A stretch of 64,000 nucleotides of DNA, from the NCBI RefSeq assembly GCF_043099315.1, contig NZ_CP170746.1; one strand, 5' to 3'. A model generated the notes under the pieces. The model saw only the letters and a list, made by a program, of their open reading frames with translations, was not told the DNA's origin and did not search any database. Position 1 is the first letter of the stretch; the number at the start of each line of letters is the position of its first letter. This document shows positions 1 to 7,793 of the stretch, piece after piece. Source of the DNA: Chlorogloeopsis fritschii (GTDB lineage Bacteria > Cyanobacteriota > Cyanobacteriia > Cyanobacteriales > Nostocaceae). A program made the position numbers and the translations under genes.

Positions 1-373
1 GGATGTTTTCAAAGCTCAAAATCCAGCATTAATAATCTCTCTCAAAAACTTTCTCACCGTTTTACCAAATTCTCTATGTATTGAAGAAGTTTTGACAGCA
101 GCCATCTATGGGCTATCGGAGTCAGATCCTGATACTTGTAGCTGGATTTTGAATAATTTCTGTTATTTAGAACCAGAACTCGATTTACTCAAAGTAGCAA
201 GAAATTTGGCACAAATAAAACTTCAGAACCAGGGATTAATAATAGGTCAAGATTTTTGGTTTGAATCAAGTGGTCGTCTACATATCAATGAACAGGAAAA
301 TACCGACATAATGCTTAATATTTCAACTAGCGATCGCCTGCTTTTAGAAAAAATTCTTCAAATTTGTAATTAA
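1..373 (+). CDS. 3' end of an unrecognised protein gene (partial)
   Basis: The reading frame is open from the first full codon at position 2 to the TAA at 371-373, so this is the last ~123 codons of a gene that begins outside the window. A TTG at 92 could act as a start, but the frame upstream is open and protein-like, so I read it as one gene. The visible residues are mixed helical and charged, with no transmembrane segment and no motif that I recognise. A HIP1-like CGATCGC lies inside the frame near 331. No function can be given. Confidence 0.55.
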   Translation, partial: DVFKAQNPALIISLKNFLTVLPNSLCIEEVLTAAIYGLSESDPDTCSWILNNFCYLEPELDLLKVARNLAQIKLQNQGLIIGQDFWFESSGRLHINEQENTDIMLNISTSDRLLLEKILQICN

Positions 374-748
374 ATTTAATGCTTATCGCCTTGCTAATCC
401 TAAATCTTTTAGCATCAGTACTATTGAAGGAACAGGATATAAATATTACTACAAAATCAATATATCCTTCCAAAGTTTAGAAATAGCATATTTATTGAAT
501 AACAACAGTTCATAAATATTAAGATAATCAAAAATTTTTTAATTCTGATTATTCACAAAATATTCACAGTTAACTACTAAATTCAAAAATCAGATAATCA
601 ATTCTAACCAATTTATTGAGTTAGCAGAATTACTTGCTTTGGTTGTAGCTATTACCTAGACTAACCTTGATTTTTTAGCTTCTGGTAATTACCCTAAGAC
701 TTCAAATTAACTAGCTCAACCACTTTTAAGCTTCAAAGGAGAAGTTTA
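374..748. other. 375-bp AT-rich spacer, no gene seen
   Basis: Very AT-rich sequence between the partial gene and the response regulator. I see no plausible ORF, tRNA or strong hairpin. The last 12 bases before the next start carry its ribosome binding site. Confidence 0.6.
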
Positions 749-1114
749 ATGAAAAAGATTTTAATGATTGAAGATAATGAAGATATTCGTTTAATATTTT
801 GTGAAATTCTTACATTAGAAAATTTTCAAGTCATGTGTGCTGAAAATGGTTTAATTGGCTTAAAACTAGCCAAAAACCAGCATCCTGATTTAATTCTTTC
901 TGACCTTCATATGCCTGAACTTAATGGGTATGAAGTTCTAGAAAAATTACGAAATGATGTTTCTACAGCCAATATTCCTTTCATCTTTATCACATCTGAG
1001 GAAGATTATGATTACCGTTGCCGTGCGTTGCTGTTAGGAGCAAATGGTTATCTCATCAAACCTGTGGATATTTGCGAACTATTGAATGCAATTACAACTC
1101 AACTCACGTCATGA
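749..1114 (+). CDS. Single-domain CheY-like response regulator
   Basis: A 121-residue stand-alone receiver domain. The acidic pocket is IEDNED (D9, D12), the phospho-acceptor is D52 in LILSDLHMPEL, the switch Thr is T82 in FIFITSEED and the conserved Lys is K104 in LIKP. All key positions are present, so it should accept phosphate from a histidine kinase. There is no output domain, so it would act by protein contact or as a phosphorelay step. AGGAG at 737-741 sits 7 bases before the ATG. No kinase lies next to it in the window, so the partner is unknown. The CCCTAGY array starts about 80 bp after the stop. Confidence 0.9.
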   Translation: MKKILMIEDNEDIRLIFCEILTLENFQVMCAENGLIGLKLAKNQHPDLILSDLHMPELNGYEVLEKLRNDVSTANIPFIFITSEEDYDYRCRALLLGANGYLIKPVDICELLNAITTQLTS

Positions 1115-1195
1115 GGACTGGGGGCAAGGTGATTGGGGATTGGGTACTGGGGATTGGGGATTGGGGAGTGTGGGAAGCGGTTTCTTCCCCATCTT

Positions 1196-1342
1196 CCCTA
1201 GTCCCTAGCCCCTAGTCCCTAGCCCCTAGCCCCTAGCCCCTAGTCCCTAGCCCCTAGCCCCTAGCCCCTAGCCCCTAGTCCCTAGTCCCTAGCCCCTAGC
1301 CCCTAGCCCCTAGTCCCTAGCCCCTAGCCCCTAGCCCCTAGT
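1196..1342. repeat. Perfect tandem heptamer array (CCCTAGY)21
   Basis: Reading base by base gives 21 uninterrupted copies of CCCTAG followed by C or T, 147 bp with no indel. Only the seventh base varies (T in units 1, 3, 7, 12, 13, 17, 21). It is preceded at 1115-1170 by a G-rich stretch of GGGGATT-type units, so the region can fold back on itself. This is the short tandemly repeated repetitive (STRR) type known from heterocystous cyanobacteria. Shorter versions occur throughout the window. Confidence 0.95.
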
Positions 1343-1489
1343 AATCTAAGATGGTGCGACGCTTGGCGACAACACTACTACAGCTAAAAAAATTAATAAA
1401 ACTTATGTTTTATGATAAAATCGTAGTTATATCTACCTATTTCTTGCAAAATAACGCAATAACACTAGATTGCTTGATAAATTTTAGAT

Positions 1490-1600
1490 ACGGCAGAAAG
1501 GCAGTCGCAGAAAGTTGCCATTCAGAACTGCCTTTCGTGCTGAAAAACCAACAAACTATGAACCTACCAATCATGACATTTGGTAGGTGTCTTTTTTATT
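1490..1600 (+). ncRNA. Candidate small RNA: two hairpins ending in a T-run
   Basis: First hairpin: GAAAGGCAGT at 1496-1505 pairs exactly with ACTGCCTTTC at 1527-1536. Second hairpin: ACCTACCAA at 1562-1570 pairs exactly with TTGGTAGGT at 1580-1588 and is followed by GTCTTTTTTATT, a Rho-independent terminator arrangement. No believable protein is encoded here; the 101-codon frame over it reads like random translation. The two stems plus terminator suggest a short independent transcript, or the 5' leader/attenuator of the K+ channel gene that starts at 1761. I do not recognise a known cyanobacterial RNA family. Confidence 0.35.
1562..1596 (+). terminator. Rho-independent terminator-like hairpin
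   Basis: Perfect 9-bp stem, 1562-1570 with 1580-1588, 9-base loop, then a run of six T from 1592. It would end any transcript entering from the left before the channel gene. Confidence 0.5.
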
Positions 1601-1760
1601 ATCTAATTGCAGTTACCGAATTTATAAAATGCAGTTACTGCATTAACATACTGTAATAATTTAGTCCTTCTCAATGCATTAGATAATCTTGGCTGTATTT
1701 GTTGGATAATTGGGTAGAAATTACCTGTCCTGGGTTCTTGCCACCATTACCCTGCCATCA

Positions 1761-2648
1761 ATGAAAAAAGCAGTTCGCAAAACCCTAGCGCCGCGCATGA
1801 TTAACCCTAAAGGCGGCTTTAACGTTGTGCGTAAAGGTGTATCAAATTCCTATTGGGGGGACTTATACCATTGGTTACTCTCTCTCTCATGGCCTAAGTT
1901 TTTAGCGCTGATTAGTTTAGGATATTTAGTCGTTAACGCTCTATTTGCCTTGGCATACTTAGCAGGTGGAAATGGAATTGAAAACGCACGTCCGGGTAAC
2001 TTCCTAGATGCCTTTTTTTTCAGCGTTCAAACTATGGCATCCATCGGCTATGGAGCCATGTTCCCCAAGACAACATATGCTCATGTCTTAGTCACCATCG
2101 AATCGTTGATCGGACTGATGGGGCTGGCGGTGGGAACTGGACTGATGTTTGCTAGATTTTCGCTTCCTAAAGCACGAGTCACATTTAGCCGTGTAGCGGT
2201 AATTGCACCCTACAATGGTATACCGACATTAATGTTTCGAGTGGCAAACGAACGGCAAAATTGGATTCTAGAGGCACAAATCCGGGTGACTTTAGTACGC
2301 AATGAAATCACCGTCGAAGGAGATATGATGCGGCGATTTTATGATATGCAACTACTTCGCAGTCAAACACCGCTTTTTGCTTTGACTTGGACAGTCATGC
2401 ATCCAATTGATGAGAATAGTCCCCTGTATGGAGTCACACTAGAAAACATGATTGAAGATGAGATGGAACTAGTAGTGACTCTCACTGGACTTGATGAAAC
2501 CGTATCCCAAATTATTCATGCCCGTCACTCGTTTATTGCTGGGGAAATTTTTTGGAATATGCGCTTTGTAGATATTTTATCCAAGACGCGAGAAGGTCGG
2601 CGCACTATAGATTATTCCTGCTTTCATGATGTTATACCGATAGAATAA
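1761..2648 (+). CDS. KirBac-type inward-rectifier potassium channel
   Basis: A 295-residue protein with the two-helix-plus-pore layout of bacterial Kir channels. First membrane helix is around residues 45-70 (LALISLGYLVVNALFALAYL), then the pore helix and selectivity filter ASIGYGAMFP, then a second helix (VTIESLIGLMGLAVGTGLMF) and a ~170-residue cytoplasmic immunoglobulin-like domain. The N-terminal slide-helix region with GGFNVVRKG is typical of the family. ATG at 1761 is preferred over an in-frame TTG at 1710, because family members begin shortly before this motif; no clear Shine-Dalgarno is visible. It likely moves K+ passively across the plasma membrane. Confidence 0.88.
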   Translation: MKKAVRKTLAPRMINPKGGFNVVRKGVSNSYWGDLYHWLLSLSWPKFLALISLGYLVVNALFALAYLAGGNGIENARPGNFLDAFFFSVQTMASIGYGAMFPKTTYAHVLVTIESLIGLMGLAVGTGLMFARFSLPKARVTFSRVAVIAPYNGIPTLMFRVANERQNWILEAQIRVTLVRNEITVEGDMMRRFYDMQLLRSQTPLFALTWTVMHPIDENSPLYGVTLENMIEDEMELVVTLTGLDETVSQIIHARHSFIAGEIFWNMRFVDILSKTREGRRTIDYSCFHDVIPIE

Positions 2649-2703
2649 GGCAGTGGTTCGACTTCGCTCACCAACTGTCAGGGGGCAGAAGGTTGTAATT
2701 TGC

Positions 2704-3951
2704 ATGAAAAATTTTACATCTCGTATGGAGGCGGTGCAGTCGCCCATTATTCCTGTGGTAGGAGAATTGATTAAAAACTCTCCTGGTACTATTTCCCTTG
2801 GACAAGGTGTAGTTTCTTATAGCCCACCACCGGAAGCCATTGAACTGTTACCCCAATTCCTTGCTGAACCAACTAATCATTTATACAAAGCTGTTGAGGG
2901 AATCCCCCCTTTATTAACAGTATTAGCAGCAAAATTACAAAGCTTTAACGGTATTGAAATTAACGATGAAAACCGCATAGTTGTCACCGCAGGTAGCAAC
3001 ATGGGATTTATGAATGCCATTCTTGCTATTACTTCGGTGGGAGATGAAATTATTCTGAACACACCTTATTATTTCAACCACGAAATGGCAATTATAATGG
3101 CGGGGTGTCGCCCGGTACTGGTGGAAACGGATGAAAATTACCAGTTACGTGCTGATGCGATCGCCCAAGCTATTACCCCAAAAACACGGGCAGTGGTGAC
3201 AATTTCCCCAAATAATCCGACTGGGGCTGTATATTCAAAGTCTCTTTTAGAGCAAGTAAATCAAATTTGTCGCGATCGCGGTATTTACCATATCAGCGAT
3301 GAAGCTTATGAATACTTTACCTACAATGGCGTCAAGCACACTTCTCCAGGTGCTTTCCCAGGCAGTAGCGAATATACTATTTCCCTCTACAGCCTTTCTA
3401 AAGCCTACGGTTTTGCTAGTTGGCGCATTGGCTATATGGTAATTCCAAAACACTTGCTTGTTGCTGTCAAGAAAGTTCAAGATACAAATTTAATTTGTCC
3501 GCCCGTAGTTTCTCAGTATGCAGCTTTGGGTGCTTTGCAGGCAAAACAGGAATATTTGAGCAAAAATATTGAAGCGATCGCTCAAGTGCGAGAATTAGTA
3601 CTTGAATCTCTTAACCGTCTTGAAGGTTTATGTACCATTGCTCCTGCCGATGGTGCATTCTATTTTTTTCTCAAAGTTAATACTCAAATTGATAGCTTTG
3701 AGTTAGTTAAACGATTGATTCAAGAACATCAAGTAGCAGTAATTCCTGGTACAACCTTTGGCATGAATCACGGTTGTTATTTGCGGGTGGCATACGGTGC
3801 ATTACAAAAAGAGACGGCAAAAGAGGGAATAGAAAGATTGGTAAGAGGTTTAAAAAAGATTGTTAGTACGTCTTTTCTTTGTGTTCTTTGCGCCCTTTGT
3901 GGTTCGTTTCCTTCTTGCGCGTTAGCGCATCTTTATACAAAATTGGTATAA
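2704..3951 (+). CDS. PLP-dependent class I/II aminotransferase
   Basis: A fold-type I aminotransferase of about 415 residues. The substrate-side ISLGQGVVSYSPPP lies near the N-terminus, SPNNPTGAVY in the middle, DEAYEYFTY follows, and the PLP lysine is in SLSKAYGFASWRIGY. The substrate is uncertain (aspartate/aromatic/kynurenine-type relatives). The start is taken as ATG 2704, because the in-frame GTG at 2653 would add residues unlike the family. The C-terminus is odd: the last ~28 residues (from about 3867) are encoded by T-rich, CTTTGCG-type spacer sequence and look like read-through into a repeat after loss of the original stop. The gene starts 55 bp after the channel gene, so they may be co-transcribed. 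Confidence 0.85.
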   Translation: MKNFTSRMEAVQSPIIPVVGELIKNSPGTISLGQGVVSYSPPPEAIELLPQFLAEPTNHLYKAVEGIPPLLTVLAAKLQSFNGIEINDENRIVVTAGSNMGFMNAILAITSVGDEIILNTPYYFNHEMAIIMAGCRPVLVETDENYQLRADAIAQAITPKTRAVVTISPNNPTGAVYSKSLLEQVNQICRDRGIYHISDEAYEYFTYNGVKHTSPGAFPGSSEYTISLYSLSKAYGFASWRIGYMVIPKHLLVAVKKVQDTNLICPPVVSQYAALGALQAKQEYLSKNIEAIAQVRELVLESLNRLEGLCTIAPADGAFYFFLKVNTQIDSFELVKRLIQEHQVAVIPGTTFGMNHGCYLRVAYGALQKETAKEGIERLVRGLKKIVSTSFLCVLCALCGSFPSCALAHLYTKLV

Positions 3952-4220
3952 ATAGAAGGCAGCTATACTGATGTTACGAGGCTGTAGACGCGTAAGCGAC
4001 TCACGAAGTTAGGAAATTAGGACAAGAGAAAAATTTTGCTCCTTGTATCCTTATCCTCTTATGTATACAGATTAGTTAAAGCTACTAAGGACTTAAGAAG
4101 AAGGTATCGAAAACGGAAAAAGTTAGTTTATTTGTGTCTTTATAGCCTTGGTTGTTCTTCTAATATCAAGATATAGTTTATAGTAAAATCTACTTAGTTC
4201 AGACATCTAAAATCGTACCA
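3952..4220. other. Spacer with repeat-like sequence
   Basis: The first 70 bases continue the repeat-type sequence that begins inside the aminotransferase 3' end (CTGTAGACGCG-like stretch near 3983-3994). The rest is AT-rich, with no gene seen. Confidence 0.4.
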
Positions 4221-4661
4221 ATGCCAATTATTAATAAATTAATTGAAATAGACACTAACCAGGGAATTAATATTCATAACATCACTCCTCAAATTGAGAC
4301 AGCTATTTCTTCAACACCAATTCAAAATGGTCAAGTATTAGTTTTTTCTCGCCATACAACAACAGCTTTAGCTATCAATGAAAACGAAGAAAGATTATTA
4401 GAAGACATCAAAGTTTTTTTGCAGAAATTAGCACCAGAATCAGAGCGTTACTTACATAATGACTTGCATTTAAGACCAAATATACCACCAGATGAACCAA
4501 TAAATGCTCATTCTCATCTGATGGCAATGATGCTAAATAATAGCGAAGTAATTCCTATTGTTGATGGTAAATTAGCGTTGGGAACCTATCAGTCTATCTT
4601 GTTTTTTGAATTAGATGGGCCTCGTAAAAGAACTGTATTGTGTCAAATTTCTGGAGAATGA
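4221..4661 (+). CDS. YjbQ/UPF0047 family protein
   Basis: 146 residues, the full length of the YjbQ family. The family signatures are all present: HTTTALAINE (His45), DLHLRPN, the His-rich NAHSHLMAMML and LGTYQSILFFELDGPR. The family has a trimeric beta-barrel fold and has been linked to weak thiamine phosphate synthase activity; the physiological role is not settled. It ends 10 bp before the stop of the converging hydrolase gene on the other strand, so the two transcripts meet here. Confidence 0.88.
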   Translation: MPIINKLIEIDTNQGINIHNITPQIETAISSTPIQNGQVLVFSRHTTTALAINENEERLLEDIKVFLQKLAPESERYLHNDLHLRPNIPPDEPINAHSHLMAMMLNNSEVIPIVDGKLALGTYQSILFFELDGPRKRTVLCQISGE

Positions 4662-4671
4662 AAAATTATTA

Positions 4672-5655
4672 TTACTTACACTTCCAAGATTGAATCAAAG
4701 GATTGGCAGTATTTAATAATTGATTAAGTGCAGTAGATGCCTCTGGTTGATGGCGAACATGGGCATCAATAAATAAACCAATCATATCTGCCATCAATAA
4801 CCGACTTGGTTCAGCAGGTTGAGTAGCTGGAAAATCTAGAAATGCTCTACCCGTGGTAGAGTCGAAGGGTTCAACAAATGTGAAATGATTTGCTCCTTCT
4901 ATGAATACCAGATAGCTATCATTTCTCCCTCCAGAAATCGCTTCTTGGAATGTACGTGTGACAGAAGTGGTTGCATCACCTGAACTGATGCCATAGCGAT
5001 CGCTACTATTCGCAATTACCCCATCACAAGTTCCCCCGATTAATAACATGGGTAAAGAGTCTGGTAAGGGCAAAATCGTACCTGGTTTGTACCCCAACAT
5101 TATCGTCCCCATAGTGTGGGCAGCATAAGCAAAAGATGCTACAACCTGCGGGAAAAACTGCGGACTTGCATTTTCTATCGCCACTCTGCCACCTGCGGAG
5201 TGCCCACCTAGAACGATCTGTTCCAAATTAAGCATCCCAGCCAGGATTCCCTCTGCCTGTAGCTTTTCTAATTTAGTTAGCAGTGTGGGCAAAGCAGAAG
5301 CTGTGGGAGCAGTACCATAAATTTCTGGTTTCCACGCGGTAATATCCACTCCTGGGGTAAGGCTAACTATCCCTGGAAGATTCTCTCCAACCCAGTTAAA
5401 TGTAACTACTACCAATCCACGTTCCGCTAATTTAACAGCCAGCCATTGGTAACTATGGGCTTCACAATTAACTCCATTGAAGAAAATCACCACAGGAAAG
5501 GGTGCCATTTGTGGATCGGCAGGCACAATTCCCATATCCTTTTCTAGGTGACTTCCCGACATCTTGGCTGGATATAGAATTTTCAGAAGAATAGTATCGT
5601 AAGGAGATTGAGCATTATCGACTTTTGCGGCTTGAAAAAAAGCACGAACAGTCAT
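4672..5655 (-). CDS. Alpha/beta hydrolase (dienelactone hydrolase/chlorophyllase-like)
   Basis: A soluble alpha/beta hydrolase of about 327 residues. The oxyanion region is FFNGVNCEAHSY, the nucleophile elbow is GGHSAGG, the acid is probably the Asp in GGTCDGV and the base is the His in GANHFTF, so the triad looks complete. The GHSAGG elbow and the order of motifs resemble chlorophyllase and dienelactone hydrolase relatives; the substrate cannot be told. The ATG at 5655 is chosen, but GTG 5676 or TTG 5685 are also in frame. It lies downstream of the SDR gene on the same strand with a short gap, so they probably form an operon. Confidence 0.8.
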   Translation of the reverse strand: MTVRAFFQAAKVDNAQSPYDTILLKILYPAKMSGSHLEKDMGIVPADPQMAPFPVVIFFNGVNCEAHSYQWLAVKLAERGLVVVTFNWVGENLPGIVSLTPGVDITAWKPEIYGTAPTASALPTLLTKLEKLQAEGILAGMLNLEQIVLGGHSAGGRVAIENASPQFFPQVVASFAYAAHTMGTIMLGYKPGTILPLPDSLPMLLIGGTCDGVIANSSDRYGISSGDATTSVTRTFQEAISGGRNDSYLVFIEGANHFTFVEPFDSTTGRAFLDFPATQPAEPSRLLMADMIGLFIDAHVRHQPEASTALNQLLNTANPLIQSWKCK

Positions 5656-5710
5656 GTCACCATATTTCTTACGCACTGCAATCAAATTTTAACTGCTCAT
5701 CGTCATTTTC

Positions 5711-6397
5711 TCAAATTCTTGCATCCAAGCGAAATTCTTCAAACACAGGTTGTCCAAATAGCATATTTTTGTCTACCGCTGACAATACTTTATTGTTAGC
5801 AGCATCAGAATTTAAACATTTACAAACTAACTGCGCTACATCGGCACGATTAATCATTCCAGCGACGTTGATATCTTCAGTTAAAACTCCATTCCCTGTT
5901 GGAGCTTCTGACTGCAAGCCACCAGGACGAATAATAGTGTAGTTTAGTCCACTCGCTCTTAAATGTTGTTCGGCTTTTTCTTTATCAACTAAAACAGGAT
6001 GCAATGCTTCCAACACTTGCGGAGATAAAGCCACAACACTATTTCCAGTGCCAATCGAAGTTACTAAAATAAACTTTTGCACTCCTGCTTTAACTGCCGC
6101 ATCAATTAGATTTTTATTACCTATATAATCTGCTCTTTCATTATCTTTAGCCAAACCACCAATTGTACTGATAACAGCGTATATAGGCTCATCTCCCAAC
6201 ATTGCACGTTCGACATCATCCACATTCATTGCATCTCCTAGCACCACCTTAATTCCCATTGCTTCTAGTTGATCGCGAGTTGCTTCCGTTCTTAGGAGTG
6301 CTTTGACATGGAGTTGTTGCTCGATCAAGCATTTGGCAATTTCTCTACCAACGCCACGACTGGCTCCAGCTAGGAATATGTAGGATGTTGTTGTCAT
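5711..6397 (-). CDS. Atypical SDR / NmrA-like NAD(P)-binding protein
   Basis: A Rossmann-fold protein of 228 residues. The N-terminal dinucleotide motif is GASRGVGREIA, then VVLGDAMNVDDVERAM, VISTIGG and a YTIIRPGGLQSE segment typical of atypical short-chain dehydrogenases (SDR5/NmrA-like). Cyanobacteria have several of these; some act in pigment or quinone metabolism, but nothing here fixes the substrate. ATG 6397 is chosen over an in-frame TTG at 6427, because the Rossmann strand starts right after it. It is the upstream member of a two-gene minus-strand unit with the hydrolase. Confidence 0.82.
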   Translation of the reverse strand: MTTTSYIFLAGASRGVGREIAKCLIEQQLHVKALLRTEATRDQLEAMGIKVVLGDAMNVDDVERAMLGDEPIYAVISTIGGLAKDNERADYIGNKNLIDAAVKAGVQKFILVTSIGTGNSVVALSPQVLEALHPVLVDKEKAEQHLRASGLNYTIIRPGGLQSEAPTGNGVLTEDINVAGMINRADVAQLVCKCLNSDAANNKVLSAVDKNMLFGQPVFEEFRLDARI

Positions 6398-6703
6398 GGA
6401 TATTTTTGAAGTAGATGACTTGAGCAAATATTTAATATATCTTTATTTGAGTACTGAAGTATTCAAAGCCGAAAATTTTCCTGTGGTAATTACTTAATAT
6501 ATTTTAAAATTACAATTTATTGCAATTTATAAAGTTTCTTTTGAAAAAATTAAGATAGATATAATTGAGTCACCCTATTTAGTTATTTCATTTGCAAATA
6601 ACATACAAATATAAGCAAAGTAATTATACTTAATCCAATAGTAGGAAGCCGCTAATTAGATAAAGATGCGACCCTAGAAAGTAAGTTCTTTTTGGGTATG
6701 GGT
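6398..6703. other. 306-bp AT-rich divergent spacer
   Basis: Divergent promoter region between the SDR gene (minus) and the small membrane protein (plus). Rich in A/T tracts; I see no clear operator, RNA or repeat. Confidence 0.5.
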
Positions 6704-7078
6704 ATGGCTAAAAAGGCTCAAGCAAATAGCGATCGCGATATTCGAGTGACAGCAACCTCGAAAATCTGGGGAATGACAGTAGGAATTTTAGCAATTTGTA
6801 TCCCACTCTCAGCTGCGACTAGAAGCGGCCCGATTCTCCCTTTAGCTGCTCTGACAGGTGCAACAGTAGGAACTTTAGCCGTATGGCGTTCCGATGATAA
6901 AAAATCAAAAGCTAACTATTTGTCACCTCAAAAGGTACAATACCTAGAGCAAAGAATTGCGAATTTAGAAACAATTATTAGCAGTGATGACTTTGATTTA
7001 CAGAGGAAAATTAAATCGTTAGAATCTAGTGATTCTGCTGATTTTTTGCGAGAAAATCATAAAGCTGACAGATTGTAA
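6704..7078 (+). CDS. Small membrane protein with C-terminal coiled coil
   Basis: About 124 residues. After a short polar N-terminus there are two adjacent hydrophobic segments (IWGMTVGILAICIPLSAA and GPILPLAALTGATVGTLAVW), then a charged helix with coiled-coil character (YLEQRIANLETII). I do not recognise the family beyond a likely cyanobacterial conserved hypothetical. Starts at 6698 (ATG) and 6692 (TTG) are also in frame; no Shine-Dalgarno settles it. It is followed 95 bp later by another small membrane protein on the same strand. Confidence 0.65.
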   Translation: MAKKAQANSDRDIRVTATSKIWGMTVGILAICIPLSAATRSGPILPLAALTGATVGTLAVWRSDDKKSKANYLSPQKVQYLEQRIANLETIISSDDFDLQRKIKSLESSDSADFLRENHKADRL

Positions 7079-7173
7079 AGTGATATTACAATTGTTTCAA
7101 AAATATTTAGAAATTGTCAAAAATTCAAACCTGGTTTTAAGGTAGAACCAAGGAGACATGAGAGGCAAATTAA

Positions 7174-7488
7174 ATGATGAATAATATTCAAAAGTATCGG
7201 TTTGTCTGTACCCTAACCTTTGGCGATATCTACGGTCAAATTATAGTTTGGTTAATAACAATTACTGTTAGTTTGGCATCAGCCTTGGCATTGATGGGTG
7301 CTAGACGGCCTGTCTATGCTTTAGCTGCTGTTGGACTCGTCGTTTTGTTGTCTCTGCCATTTTTGCTTTTTGCTTTCGTAACCACTTTGTTAAATCACAT
7401 TGAATTGGCTCCTCTGGAACCGGGAACAAAGATGGAACCAATTCCTGGTAACGTTTCCCAACAACAACCAGCAAAAGCAACTAGTTAA
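7174..7488 (+). CDS. Small two-helix membrane protein, unknown function
   Basis: 104 residues with two long hydrophobic helices (IIVWLITITVSLASALALMG and YALAAVGLVVLLSLPFLLFAFV) and a Pro/Gln-rich tail. No family recognised. An AAGGAGA at 7150-7156 lies 17 bases before this ATG, further than usual. It lies only 1 base from another ATG (7158) that opens an 8-codon frame ending at 7184, overlapping this gene's start, so a tiny upstream ORF cannot be excluded. It may be co-transcribed with the preceding gene. Confidence 0.65.
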   Translation: MMNNIQKYRFVCTLTFGDIYGQIIVWLITITVSLASALALMGARRPVYALAAVGLVVLLSLPFLLFAFVTTLLNHIELAPLEPGTKMEPIPGNVSQQQPAKATS

Positions 7489-7793
7489 GCAATTTTTAGA
7501 TTTTAGGTTTTATATTTTAAATTGAATACTGGAGACTGGGCAGAACAAGGAGTAGAGAGTGTGAATTCTTTACTACCTGTCATAGGTGTGTTTAACCAAG
7601 ATATTTGTAGGCAAACAAGATATCTTGCTAAACCTTTACAGCAGTCCCTAGAAAGAACACGCTGCCTCCCCTACTTCAAATTCAAACATCAACACGATCT
7701 CCCCGTCTTTTGGCGGGGTATTGTTTTGCAGGCGCGATCGCCAAATTTTTAAATTTTTACAATAGAACAGCAAAGGTGCTGTTGGTGCTGATT
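7489..7793. other. 305-bp spacer upstream of sdhA
   Basis: Contains a 76-codon open frame at 7522-7752 that reads like random sequence, and the sdhA promoter region. No RNA gene or strong hairpin seen. Confidence 0.45.

Noticed and set aside
1115..1342. Heptamer array as a CRISPR array
   Set aside because: The units are 7 bp in direct tandem without spacers; there are no cas genes in the window.
1351..1656. 101-codon open frame after the heptamer array
   Set aside because: Composition is like random translation, it covers two hairpins and a terminator, and there is no ribosome site.
7522..7752. 76-codon open frame before sdhA
   Set aside because: No recognisable pattern; overlaps the sdhA upstream region; likely chance.
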